Shown: positions 36,729-45,432, counted from the stretch's first letter. The stretch is 64,000 bases of DNA from JACRLW01 sp050181465 (GCA_050181465.1 JBFXDD010000025.1:4198-68197), one strand, 5' to 3'. Notes: generated by a model not told the origin, from the letters alone. Translations and numbers: made by a program.

Positions 36729-37817
36729 ATGTTCGAACCGCCGTTCTGTCCGAACCTGTCCTGCCCCTTTCACCTTCGACCGCCACAACACTTCTACAAG
36801 CTGCACGGCACTTTCTGGCCGAACTGGAGCAAGGAGCCAGTCGTGCGGATGCGGTGTAAGAGCTGTAAGACCACGTTCTCCCGCCAGACATTCCGTATGA
36901 GCCGATACGACCGTCGTCCCGAGGTCAACGCCGAGTTGTTCTCGCGACTGGCCTCCGGCGGTGGGTTGCGCCAGAGCGCGCGCGAGCTGGGGCTGTCGCC
37001 ATCCGGGGTTCAGTGGAAGTTCCGCAAGATCGCGCGGCACCTCCTACAACTGCATCGCCATCGCATCCGCCCGGTGCATGCCTCGCTCTGCTTCATCTTC
37101 GATGAAGCAGAGAGCTTCGAAGGCTCACGCCTCGAGGCGCCGTTGACCGTCCCCTTCGTCGTGGAGCGCAACACGATGTTCCTCGTCGATGCGCGGTGCG
37201 GCACGCTTCCGCCGCGGCCGACGGCACCGAGCCGAAAGTCCGCGAAGTCGAACGGGGAGAACGAATCCCGATCCCGCAGGGCGCGTAGGAACGAGTCCAA
37301 GCTCGTGGTCGGCGAGGCCCTCGCGATGGCATGCCAACTCGTTGCTGACCAAGAGACGATCGAGGTCCGATGCGACCAGAAGACGACCTACCCCGGGTTG
37401 ATTCGGTCGTCCTTCGCGGGGCGGTACGCAGCGGATGAGCACGGCCTTCACACGAAGCTCAGGATCAGAATCTGCCAGACCAACTCGCGTGAATCGCGAA
37501 CCCCGCAGAATCCACTCCATCGCATCAATCTGACCTTGGCGATGGCACGGGATCAGATGGGTCGGATGCGGCGTCGTTCATGGCTCGCGACGAAGAAGCG
37601 TGAGTATCTCGACCTGCATCTCGGGCTGTTCCTGGCGTATCGCAACTATGTGCGCGTGCGCTTCAACGAGGAAACGCGCACGCCGGCGGAACTCCTGGGT
37701 CTGATGCCGCGGTCCTCAAGCTGCGCCGAATTGCTGACCTGGCGGCAAGACTGGGCCAGGGAGCGGGCGCTGCATCCCTTCGAGCGTTGCGAGCGCCGAG
37801 CCACCGCGAGCGCCTGA
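36729..37817 (+). CDS. IS1-superfamily-like transposase
   Basis: 362 residues from the ATG at 36729. An N-terminal zinc ribbon (CPNLSCPFH ... CKSCKTTF) is followed by a helix-turn-helix region (SGGGLRQSARELGLSPSGVQ), then a probable DDE core: CFIFDEAESFE, VRCDQKTTYP and the C-terminal HRINLTLAMARDQMGRMRR, SWLATKKREYLDLHLG, similar in layout to IS1 InsB ends (N-x-x-x-R-x-x-x-x-R-L-x-R-x-x-x-x-x-S-K). It appears complete and uninterrupted, so the element may be active. Exact IS family needs a database match. Confidence 0.75.
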   Translation: MFEPPFCPNLSCPFHLRPPQHFYKLHGTFWPNWSKEPVVRMRCKSCKTTFSRQTFRMSRYDRRPEVNAELFSRLASGGGLRQSARELGLSPSGVQWKFRKIARHLLQLHRHRIRPVHASLCFIFDEAESFEGSRLEAPLTVPFVVERNTMFLVDARCGTLPPRPTAPSRKSAKSNGENESRSRRARRNESKLVVGEALAMACQLVADQETIEVRCDQKTTYPGLIRSSFAGRYAADEHGLHTKLRIRICQTNSRESRTPQNPLHRINLTLAMARDQMGRMRRRSWLATKKREYLDLHLGLFLAYRNYVRVRFNEETRTPAELLGLMPRSSSCAELLTWRQDWARERALHPFERCERRATASA

Positions 37818-37834
37818 GCCGTTTCCATTCGGTA

Positions 37835-37864
37835 GTGCGACCGAGCCTCGGCGCTCGGTCGCAC
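37835..37864. terminator. Strong hairpin near the IS right end
   Basis: GTGCGACCGAGC-CTCGGC-GCTCGGTCGCAC: a perfect 12-bp stem with a 6-base loop, between the transposase stop and the katG stop (convergent genes). No T-run follows on the plus strand. It could end transcripts from either side; being inside the IS, it came with the element. Confidence 0.65.
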
Positions 37865-37885
37865 CGACCAGCAACACTCGTTCGA

Positions 37886-40228
37886 TCAGTATCCGAGGTG
37901 CATCACTTTGGTCCAGGCCGCGACGAAGTCATTCACGAACTTCGCCTCATTGCCCGACTGGGCATAGACCTCCGCAATCGCGCGGAGCTGGGAGTTCGAG
38001 CCGAAGATGAGGTCGACTGCAGTGCCCTGCCAGCGAGTCTTGCCGCTCTTGCGATCCACGCCCTCGTAGGCGCCGCTGCTGCTCGACGACTTCTTCCACT
38101 CGACCCCGAGATCGAGCAGGTTCACGAAGAAGTCGTTCGTCAGCACACCCGGGCGATCGGTGAACACGCCGTGCTTGGAGTCGCCGTGATTGGCGCCCAG
38201 CGCACGCATGCCGCCGACGAGCACGGTCATCTCGGGTGCGGAGAGGGACAGCATCTCGGCCTTCTCGACCAGCAGCTCAGGAGTCGGTCGGCCGACCGAG
38301 CGCGCCGCGTAGTTGCGGAAGCCGTCGGCAATGGGCTCCAGAACATCGAACGACTCGGCGTCGGTCATCTCCGCCGTGGCGTCCGTGCGGCCGGGGTGGA
38401 AGGGCACTTCGATGTCATGGCCGGCATTGCGTGCCGCCGCTTCGATCGCAGCACTGCCACCGAGCACGATGAGGTCGGCCAGAGAGACCTTCTTGCCGTC
38501 GGTTCGTCCGCTGTTGAAGTCGCTCTGCACACCGGTGAGTGCTTCGATCGTCGCGGCCAGTTCGCGCGGATCGTTGGCTGCCCAACTGCGCTGCGGCTCG
38601 AGACGCACTCGCGCGCCGTTTGCACCGCCGCGAAGGTCGGTGCTGCGGAAGCTCGATGCCGAGGCCCATGCGGTCCGCACGAGCTGCGGAATCGTCAGGC
38701 CGGTCGCGAGGATCTTCTGCTTCAGGTCCGCGATCTCCTCTGCGCCTACCAGTTCGTGATCCACTGCGGGGACCGGGTCCTGCCAGAGTTGTGCCGGCGG
38801 AACCTCGGGGCCTAGCAGTCGACTGTGCGGCCCCATGTCGCGATGGGTCAGCTTGAACCAAGCGCGGGCGAACGCTGCTTCGAACTCCTTCGGGTTGTCG
38901 CGGAAGCGCTTCGAGATCGGTCCGTAGATCGGATCCATCCGGAGTGCGAGATCGGTGGTCAGCATCATCGGCAGGTGACGCTTGCCGTCGATGTGGGCAT
39001 CGGGAACGCTCGCCCGCACGTCACCCTTCGGACGCCACTGCTGCGCACCCGCCGGGCTCTTGGTCAACTCCCATTCGTACTTGAACAGGTTCTCGAAGAA
39101 ATCGTGCGACCAATCGGCCGGCGTCGTGGTCCACGCGCCTTCGAGTCCGCTGGTGATCGTGTCGGCACCCTTGCCGCTGCCGAACGAGTTCTTCCAACCG
39201 AGGCCCTGCTCTTCGATGCCGGCGGCTTCCGGTTCGCGTCCGACATACTTGCCCGGATTGGCAGCGCCGTGGGTCTTGCCGAAGCTGTGACCGCCGGCGA
39301 CCAGCGCGACGGTCTCCTCGTCGTTCATCGCCATGCGCGCAAAGGTGGTGCGGATGTCGCGCGCTGCGGCGAGCGGATCGGGATTGCCGTTGGGGCCTTC
39401 CGGGTTCACGTAGATGAGGCCCATCTGCGTGGCGGCGAGCGGATTGGCCAGCTCGCGACCTTCGGCGAATCGCTTGTCGCCCAGCCATTCCGTTTCCGGG
39501 CCCCAGTTGGTGAGTTCCGGCTCGAACACGTCGCGACGGCCGCCGCCGAAACCGAAAGTCTGAAAGCCCATCGATTCCAGCGCCACGTTGCCGGTCAGGA
39601 TCATCAGATCCGCCCAGGAGATCTTGTCGCCGTACTTCTGCTTCACCGGCCACAACAGGCGGCGAGCCTTGTCGAGGTTCGCATTGTCCGGCCAGCTATT
39701 GAGCGGCGCGAAACGGATGGTGCCGGACTCCGAGCCGCCGCGACCGTCGAAGGTGCGGTAGGTGCCGGCGCTGTGCCACGCCAGACGGATCATGAGCGGG
39801 CCGTAGTGACCGTAGTCGGCCGGCCACCACTCCTGCGAGGTCGTCAGAACGCTCTCGATGTCCGCTTTCAGGGCCTCGAGATCGAGCTTGCTGAACTCGG
39901 TCGCGTAGTCGAACGACGCACCGAGCGGATTCCCTGCCGGCGAGTTCGCGTGCAGGCGCGAGAGGTCGAGGCGGTTCGGCCACCAGTCGTCGAGGGAGTA
40001 CGACGACTTCGAGGACCGCATCGCCGCGGCGTCGACGGGCTTGCTGGTCGCGCCGGTGACTGGGCAACCACTCGCGGTGTCGGCGGCGTGAGCGCGTTCA
40101 CTGCGCTCAGAATTGGAGACGGCACAGCCGGTCGTGAGTCCGGCCCAGCCGAACGTCGTTGCGACCAGCGCGGCGCCGACGAGGCCGTCGCGGATCGATG
40201 CGCGCGGGAGAACTGAAGAATCAGGCAT
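37886..40228 (-). CDS. katG: Catalase-peroxidase, exported as lipoprotein
   Basis: A 780-residue haem enzyme removing hydrogen peroxide. The distal site RLAWH is R148-W151-H152; the proximal His is H314 in VAGGHSFGKTHG; and the W151-Y273-M299 set has exactly the spacing of the Mycobacterium Trp107-Tyr229-Met255 adduct, so catalase activity should be intact. Unlike usual KatG, the N-terminus is a signal ending GLTTGC (C35, lipobox-like), implying a periplasmic membrane anchor. The C-terminus AWTKVMHLGY stops several residues short of the normal LDRFDL-type end, because the last codons lie in the IS right end. It overlaps the Fur-type gene by 8 bp. Confidence 0.92.
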   Translation of the reverse strand: MPDSSVLPRASIRDGLVGAALVATTFGWAGLTTGCAVSNSERSERAHAADTASGCPVTGATSKPVDAAAMRSSKSSYSLDDWWPNRLDLSRLHANSPAGNPLGASFDYATEFSKLDLEALKADIESVLTTSQEWWPADYGHYGPLMIRLAWHSAGTYRTFDGRGGSESGTIRFAPLNSWPDNANLDKARRLLWPVKQKYGDKISWADLMILTGNVALESMGFQTFGFGGGRRDVFEPELTNWGPETEWLGDKRFAEGRELANPLAATQMGLIYVNPEGPNGNPDPLAAARDIRTTFARMAMNDEETVALVAGGHSFGKTHGAANPGKYVGREPEAAGIEEQGLGWKNSFGSGKGADTITSGLEGAWTTTPADWSHDFFENLFKYEWELTKSPAGAQQWRPKGDVRASVPDAHIDGKRHLPMMLTTDLALRMDPIYGPISKRFRDNPKEFEAAFARAWFKLTHRDMGPHSRLLGPEVPPAQLWQDPVPAVDHELVGAEEIADLKQKILATGLTIPQLVRTAWASASSFRSTDLRGGANGARVRLEPQRSWAANDPRELAATIEALTGVQSDFNSGRTDGKKVSLADLIVLGGSAAIEAAARNAGHDIEVPFHPGRTDATAEMTDAESFDVLEPIADGFRNYAARSVGRPTPELLVEKAEMLSLSAPEMTVLVGGMRALGANHGDSKHGVFTDRPGVLTNDFFVNLLDLGVEWKKSSSSSGAYEGVDRKSGKTRWQGTAVDLIFGSNSQLRAIAEVYAQSGNEAKFVNDFVAAWTKVMHLGY

Positions 40229-40736
40229 GGTCTTTCCTCTGCTTGTTGGACTTGAGATGAGAGGGTGGGCGCGTGGTCCCGGGCTTGGCCGGAACTCGCG
40301 TTCTCGTCGCCGGTCGCTTCGACCGTCGCTCGAGACAGGTGGGGCAGGTGCCCCAGTAGGTCACTTCCGCTTCGTCGATCTGAAAGCCCGAGGCGGTGCC
40401 GTCGAGGCAGGGTGCCGTGGCGATCGAGCAGTCGACGTCGACGACCGCGCCGCACACGCGACAGATCGCATGGTGATGGTTGTCGCCGGTCCGTGGGTCG
40501 TAGAGCGCTGGGGAACCCGCAGGTTCGACCCTCCGCACGAGGCCCTTCTCCGTGAGGGTGGCGAGCGTGTCGTAGACGGACTGACGCGAGATCGCCCCGA
40601 TGTCGGATCGCACCGCATCCGCGATCACGTCGGCCGTCGAATGCGGCAGTCGATGCACGGCCGCGAGCACGGCGAGACGCTGCGGTGTCAGCCGGAGGGC
40701 ATGGTCGCGGAGGAGTTGTCGCGGGTCGCAGTGCAC
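40221..40736 (-). CDS. Fur-family regulator, PerR-like
   Basis: 171 residues from the GTG at 40736 (VHCDPRQLLRDHALRLTPQR); the open frame extends to 40841, but that part covers the probable operator. Winged helix: QRLAVLAAVHRLPHSTADVI and ISRQSVYDTLATLTEKGLVR. Metal sites: DNHHHAICRVCG with the second CxxC pair in GTCPTC. The last part is basic (KRPATRTRVPAKPG). Its 3' end overlaps the katG start by 8 bp, the classical peroxide-sensor plus catalase pair, so PerR-type control of katG and of itself is likely. Confidence 0.88.
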   Translation of the reverse strand: MHCDPRQLLRDHALRLTPQRLAVLAAVHRLPHSTADVIADAVRSDIGAISRQSVYDTLATLTEKGLVRRVEPAGSPALYDPRTGDNHHHAICRVCGAVVDVDCSIATAPCLDGTASGFQIDEAEVTYWGTCPTCLERRSKRPATRTRVPAKPGTTRPPSHLKSNKQRKDHA

Positions 40737-40739
40737 GAG

Positions 40740-40756
40740 TTTGGATCTAGTCCAAA
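40740..40756. promoter_or_regulatory. Palindromic operator candidate (PerR/Fur-box-like)
   Basis: TTTGGATCTAGTCCAAA is a near-perfect 17-bp palindrome, 3 bp upstream of the GTG start of the Fur-family gene. Fur/PerR boxes are AT-rich palindromes of similar size, and this is the most AT-rich stretch locally. Its place suggests autorepression of the regulator-katG operon. The short gap leaves no room for a Shine-Dalgarno site, so the transcript may be leaderless. Confidence 0.6.
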
Positions 40757-40921
40757 GAACGCAGCAATCCAAAGAAACTTTCCTTGGCCGCTTCGAGGCC
40801 GAACGGAGGCTGGTTGCCGGCTCGGCCGCTCGACTCGACACTTCACCGCTCGTCGACCGGCCGGCCGACTCGATGCCGTGGGACGGCTGAGCTGCGCGAA
40901 TCCCGGCCGGTGCCTCGGATC

Positions 40922-41557
40922 ATGGACCAACGTCTCCCCTCCCTGTTGCTTGCGGCGATCCTCGCAGCACTCCTGTGGTTCGGCCTGGCGGGCATCGGTG
41001 CGGCGCCGCCGCCCCTCGACGCTTCGGCGGGGCGTGTCGAGCCAGCGCAGATCGCCGAACTCGTGCGACGGATCGAAGGGATCGAGCGACGACTGGACCG
41101 CCCCGACCTCGCCGCGACGGCGGGTGCCTCTCCCCGGCCCGTGGAAGCGCCCGTCACGGAGGCAGGGGACCGGCGACCGGCCGGGGTTCCGAGCGGCGAG
41201 GTCGCCGCGATCCGCGCCGAACTTGCCAAGCTCTGGCGAGCACTGGAGAGCCGAGGCGCCGTGAGCGGGTCGGGCGGTCTGGCCCCAATCGACGGATCCG
41301 TCTCCCCCGCGGTGATCCGCGCGGCGCGAGCCGACTTCGCTGCGATCGCCGTGTTCTTCGATCAGATGGAGCGGGACCACGAGGCGGCGAGGCAGGAGAT
41401 CCTGATGGCGGACCAAGCGGAGATCCTGCGACGCTTCGGCCGTCCGTGGCGAATCGACACGAGTGGCCCGGGGCGCCGCTCGTGGTACTTCCGCGACGAG
41501 CAGGACGAGCGCGGCTTCTCCATCGAGTTCCTCGACGGCTTCGTCACAGACCTCTGA
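40922..41557 (+). CDS. Single-pass membrane protein upstream of the macro-sigma gene
   Basis: 211 residues from the ATG at 40922. One membrane segment (about 8-26, LLLAAILAALLWFGLAGIG), then a predicted short coiled coil (PAQIAELVRRIEGIERRLD), a Pro/Ala-rich linker, a second helical segment (VAAIRAELAKLWRALES) and a folded C-terminal part (DFAAIAVFFDQMERDHEAAR to the end). No recognised family. It ends 38 bp before the macro domain-sigma fusion on the same strand, so co-transcription is likely. It does not look like a classical anti-sigma zinc domain. Confidence 0.75.
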   Translation: MDQRLPSLLLAAILAALLWFGLAGIGAAPPPLDASAGRVEPAQIAELVRRIEGIERRLDRPDLAATAGASPRPVEAPVTEAGDRRPAGVPSGEVAAIRAELAKLWRALESRGAVSGSGGLAPIDGSVSPAVIRAARADFAAIAVFFDQMERDHEAARQEILMADQAEILRRFGRPWRIDTSGPGRRSWYFRDEQDERGFSIEFLDGFVTDL

Positions 41558-41595
41558 GTGAGCGACGATCGCATGCGACCCTCCGCAAGAACGTC

Positions 41596-42741
41596 ATGAA
41601 TCCGACCCTGCGAGTCCAGTGCGCCGACATCACCACGCTTGCCGTCGACGCGATCGTCAACGCAGCCAACGAGACCTTGCTGGGTGGCGGCGGTGTCGAC
41701 GGTGCGATCCACCGCGCTGCGGGTCCCCAGTTGCTCGAGGCGTGTCGGGCCATCGGCGGCTGTGCCACCGGCGACGCGAAGATCACACCGGGCTTCCTTC
41801 TCCCCGCGCGATACGTCATCCACACCGTGGGGCCGATCTGGCAGGGCGGTGAGCGGGGCGAGCCCGAGCTTCTGGCCTCGTGCTACCGGCGGTCGATGGA
41901 CCTCGCCGCACGGCATGACCTGCAGACGATCGCCTTCCCGTCGATCAGCACGGGGGCGTACGGCTATCCCACGGAGCCGGCTGCCGCGATCGCGATCCGG
42001 ACGGCTGCGGAATGCCTCGCCGACACTTCGTTACGGGAAGTCGTCTTCTGCTGCTTCAGCGAGAGCGATCTCGAGATCTACCAGCGCCGGCTGACCGCGC
42101 GTGTCGACTGCGCCGAGAGAGTCGGCGCCACCACTGCCGCGGGGACTCGCTCGGCAGTCGATACGCAGGCGCTGATCGGTCGCGCACGAAAGCACGAACG
42201 ATCTGCAATCGAGGAGTTGCTCGTGCGCGAGTTGGGCAGTCTCGAAGCATTCGTGCGATTACGCATGGGCGCGGAGCTACGCAGTCTGATGACCGCGCCG
42301 GACCTGGTGCAGTCGGTGTGTCGCGAGGTGCTCGAGGACCTCTCCGGATTCGAGTATCGTGGCGAGGCTGCGTTCCGCCATTGGCTGTTCGCGTGCACGG
42401 AGAACAAGCTGCGCGAGAAACACCGCTTCCATCACGCGGGCCGTCGTGATGTGGGCAAGGAACAGACTCTGCCGGACGACGCGACGGCGCTCTCCAGCTA
42501 CCACACCCTGATCACACCGAGTCGTGATCTTGCCGTTCGCGAACAACTGCGGCTTGTGGAGTCCGCGTTCGATCGACTACCGGACGATTACCGCGAGGCG
42601 ATCACGCTCCATCGACTGTGCGGTCTCAGTCACGCGGAGATCGCCGAACGCATGGGTAAGTCAGAGGGCGCCGTGCGTAACCTCGTCTATCGCGGAATCT
42701 CCAAACTGGCGTTGCTGGTCGACGAAGATCGCGACGGGTGA
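41596..42741 (+). CDS. Macro domain fused to an ECF sigma factor
   Basis: 381 residues, one frame from the ATG at 41596. Residues 1-171 are a complete macro domain of the YmdB/O-acetyl-ADP-ribose deacetylase type: ADITTLAVDAIVNAAN, LLGGGGVDGAIHRAAG, HTVGPIW and FPSISTGAYGYP, with the Asn and Asp used for ADP-ribose hydrolysis kept. A 17-residue linker follows. Residues about 189-381 are an ECF sigma factor: region 2 (about 236-280, DLVQSVCREVLEDL ... FRHWLFACTENKLRE) and region 4 (about 320-375, SAFDRLPDDYREAITLHRL, EIAERMGKSEGAVRNL). No ATG, GTG or TTG lies near the junction to start the sigma half alone. It may couple ADP-ribose metabolites to promoter selection (inference). Confidence 0.9.
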   Translation: MNPTLRVQCADITTLAVDAIVNAANETLLGGGGVDGAIHRAAGPQLLEACRAIGGCATGDAKITPGFLLPARYVIHTVGPIWQGGERGEPELLASCYRRSMDLAARHDLQTIAFPSISTGAYGYPTEPAAAIAIRTAAECLADTSLREVVFCCFSESDLEIYQRRLTARVDCAERVGATTAAGTRSAVDTQALIGRARKHERSAIEELLVRELGSLEAFVRLRMGAELRSLMTAPDLVQSVCREVLEDLSGFEYRGEAAFRHWLFACTENKLREKHRFHHAGRRDVGKEQTLPDDATALSSYHTLITPSRDLAVREQLRLVESAFDRLPDDYREAITLHRLCGLSHAEIAERMGKSEGAVRNLVYRGISKLALLVDEDRDG

Positions 42742-42765
42742 GCGTCGAGACCGATCGTGCGCGGT

Positions 42766-45432
42766 TCAACGGTCGCCTGTTCTCGCCTCGATGCGAGTTC
42801 GCCACGCACGATAGTCGTCGCGCGACTCGAGGTCGGTGAGCCCCCGCGCCGGGAGCTGCTTCGCCGTCAAGCCGGCCTGCTCTGCACGCAAGAGCGCGGC
42901 CATCGCCTCCTCGAGCAATTCGGGTGCGTTCACTCCAGGCGATCGGTGCGCACGCAGCAGGTAGTCGGCAAGCCGTAGCTCGCGGGCTGCGTCGCTCGAT
43001 TGCAGCTCCGCAAGGCGCCGGACCACAACCAGGAGTGCGGCGACATCGGCCTTCGTCGAGTGACAGTATGCGAGCAGTTCGAGATGCTTGCCGAGGAAGT
43101 CGACGGCGATCGGATGGTTCGACGATCGCGCGAGTGCCGATTCCTGCAAGTCACGCGCCTCTTCGAGCCGCTCGACGGCTTCGTCGCTCCGACGACTCGC
43201 CAGCAGGTAACGCGCGAAGTTGTGCAGGCAACCACCGAGGCGGATCCGCACCTCCAGCACATCCGGATGCTGCTCCAGTGCCGTCCGTCGAGAACTCAGC
43301 GCCTTCCGCAGAAGCTCCTCGGCGCCCTCATCCTGGCGTTGCAGGAGGATATTGCCGAGGGTCTCCTGTGCTTCGGCAAGCAACAGCGCCGGTGGTGGCC
43401 ACTGATCCTCCGATCGCATGGAGCCGACGATTTCGATCGCTTCGGCGAGCAAGGGCTCGGCTTCCGAGCCACGCTTGCGCCGTTCGTAGAACTTCGCGAG
43501 ATTCGTGATCCTCATCACCAGCAGCGAAGGATCTCTTGCCTCGCGAACGCCGAGCGCCATGCACGCACGCTGGAGTTCGACCGATCTTCGGAGGAGATCC
43601 TCGACGGCCTCGGGTTCGCGCGATTCCACCAGCGATTGCGCACGTGAACTGGCCAGATCCGAGCGTGCGCGCAGGGACTCCGCCTGCAGAGCCACGTCGG
43701 TGCCCGGTTCGGCGAAGTCCGCTTCGGCTTGCGCGAAGGCCTGCTCCAGCTTGGCGCGGTCGGGAGTCAGTGCGCACCACGACGCCATCGTCTTGTGGGC
43801 ATGGCCGCGGATGTTGCGGATGGTCGGCGAGACGTCGGTCGCGTCACCGAGCACGCCGAGGGCTTCCTCGAGAACGGCGAAGGCGGAGGTCATGTCGCCC
43901 CGGCGCTCGAAGGACATCGCCAGCGCCTGCAGCGCGCGGGCGGCCCGCCAGCGGACCTCCTCGTCGTCGGGATGTCGTCCGAGAAGTTCGCGGAACAAGG
44001 CCGCGGCATCGACCAATGCCGAATGCGCTACCGCCTGCGCTCGCGGTACCGCCAACAGCCGTTCGTTGCCGAGGCGTACAAGAACCGAGTGCAGAGCCTC
44101 GAGACTGGTGTCTAGACTGGCCCGCGTGCGCGCTTGCTCGGCGGCGAGATGGGTCTGCGCGCGAGCGAGTTGCTCATTGCGATCCTCCAGGCGTTCACGC
44201 GCGCTGCGTTCGACGACCGACCACACCGCGAGCGTCGCGATCAATGCCAGGGCACCGAAAACCAGCGCGCTGGCAGCCGCTCGGTGGCGCTGGCTCCACC
44301 GCCAGACGCGCAGTCGCATCCCCAGAGGACGAGCACGGATCGGTCGACGGTCGAGCACGGCTTGCAGGTCGTCGGCGAAGGCTCCCATGTCCGGGTAGCG
44401 TCGCTCGCGATCGGGGTCCATGGCCGTCCTCAGCACGAGGTCGAGTTCGCGTGGCGCCGTGCGATGACGCTGCCGGAGGTCGGGCAACGGTGACGCCGCA
44501 GCCGGATCGATCGAAGTCTCGTCGGTAGGTGGTCGTTCGAAAGTCAGGAACTGCCACAGCGTCGCGGCGAGCGAGAAGACGTCCGTGCGCTCGTCGATCG
44601 CGAGGCCGGCACGCTGCTCGGGAGACATGAACGCCGGCGATCCCGGTGCCATCCCGGATTGCGTGAGGTCACGCGCCGTCCGCACCTGGGCGACGCCGAA
44701 GTCGAGCACCAAGGCCTCGCCGTGAAGCGTGATCATGATGTTCGACGGCTTGACGTCGCGGTGGATGATGCCGCGAAGATGCGCATGACGAAGGCCGAGC
44801 GCGACGTTGCGACCGATCCGAGTCGCGATCTCCCACCAAGTCCCGCGGAACATCTCGCCGCTTGCGTCGGCCGGCGCTATCTGCGAGCGCAGAGCCGCAC
44901 CGTCCAAGCTCGCTGGATCGCGCCCCGACATCTGTGCGACGAGCGCATCGAGCGTGAGCCCGGCGATGAGTTCCATCGCATAGAACGGCACCCCGTCACG
45001 TTCGCCCGCATCGTGCACGGCCACGATCGACGGATGCTCGAGCTTCGCGATCGCGTCGATCTCGCGCCGAAACCGCTCGCGCGCGCCTTCGAACCACATG
45101 AGCTCCGGACGGATGATCTTGAGCGCGACGCGGCGTCCGAGCGGCTGTTGGATCGCCTCGAACACGACGCCCATGCCGCCGCTGCCGATGCGGCGCACGA
45201 GCTCGTAGTCGCCGAGCTGCTTGGGTTCGGCATCGCCTGCCGAGTCGACCACACGCCCGAGAAGGCCCATCTCGCGGCAGCGACGGATACCGCGCTCCAG
45301 CGCGCTCGCGTGCTCTTGGTGTTGTGCCACGAAGCTCGCGAGCGCGCTGTCGCCACCCCGATCATGGATCGCGACGGCCTCCGCGAGCAGGCGCTCGAGT
45401 TCGTCGTCGGGATCTTCGTCGGGCGTGGTCAC
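42766..45432 (-). CDS. Membrane Ser/Thr protein kinase with long TPR-like extracytoplasmic region
   Basis: 888 residues. A cytoplasmic Hanks-type kinase (about 75-365): Gly loop GSGGMG (83-88), K105 in ALKII, catalytic HRDVKPSN (D226) and DFG (D244). A short helical N-terminal region precedes it, of the kind common in planctomycete kinases. One membrane helix (about 385-407) leads to about 480 residues of helical TPR-like repeats outside. The gene converges on the macro-sigma gene with only 24 bp between stops. In this phylum such kinases commonly accompany ECF sigma factors and may phosphorylate them; here that is inference. Confidence 0.93.
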   Translation of the reverse strand: MTTPDEDPDDELERLLAEAVAIHDRGGDSALASFVAQHQEHASALERGIRRCREMGLLGRVVDSAGDAEPKQLGDYELVRRIGSGGMGVVFEAIQQPLGRRVALKIIRPELMWFEGARERFRREIDAIAKLEHPSIVAVHDAGERDGVPFYAMELIAGLTLDALVAQMSGRDPASLDGAALRSQIAPADASGEMFRGTWWEIATRIGRNVALGLRHAHLRGIIHRDVKPSNIMITLHGEALVLDFGVAQVRTARDLTQSGMAPGSPAFMSPEQRAGLAIDERTDVFSLAATLWQFLTFERPPTDETSIDPAAASPLPDLRQRHRTAPRELDLVLRTAMDPDRERRYPDMGAFADDLQAVLDRRPIRARPLGMRLRVWRWSQRHRAAASALVFGALALIATLAVWSVVERSARERLEDRNEQLARAQTHLAAEQARTRASLDTSLEALHSVLVRLGNERLLAVPRAQAVAHSALVDAAALFRELLGRHPDDEEVRWRAARALQALAMSFERRGDMTSAFAVLEEALGVLGDATDVSPTIRNIRGHAHKTMASWCALTPDRAKLEQAFAQAEADFAEPGTDVALQAESLRARSDLASSRAQSLVESREPEAVEDLLRRSVELQRACMALGVREARDPSLLVMRITNLAKFYERRKRGSEAEPLLAEAIEIVGSMRSEDQWPPPALLLAEAQETLGNILLQRQDEGAEELLRKALSSRRTALEQHPDVLEVRIRLGGCLHNFARYLLASRRSDEAVERLEEARDLQESALARSSNHPIAVDFLGKHLELLAYCHSTKADVAALLVVVRRLAELQSSDAARELRLADYLLRAHRSPGVNAPELLEEAMAALLRAEQAGLTAKQLPARGLTDLESRDDYRAWRTRIEARTGDR

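Larger units (their letters stand above)
36619..37893 (+). mobile_element. IS1-like insertion sequence with 25-bp inverted repeats
   Basis: A 1275-bp element with one transposase gene. The left end (36619-36643) and the reverse complement of the right end (37869-37893) agree at 21 of 25 positions, including GATACTG at the tip and GAGTGTTGCTG inside. The outer ends overlap the stop codon of the DHH gene on the left and the last codons of katG on the right. No direct target repeat is visible, so the exact tips may differ by a few bases or the duplication has decayed. Confidence 0.8.

Noticed and set aside
41596..42741. Macro-sigma fusion as two separate overlapping genes
   Set aside because: No start codon is available near the junction and no stop follows the macro domain in this frame, so two genes are not supported by the sequence.
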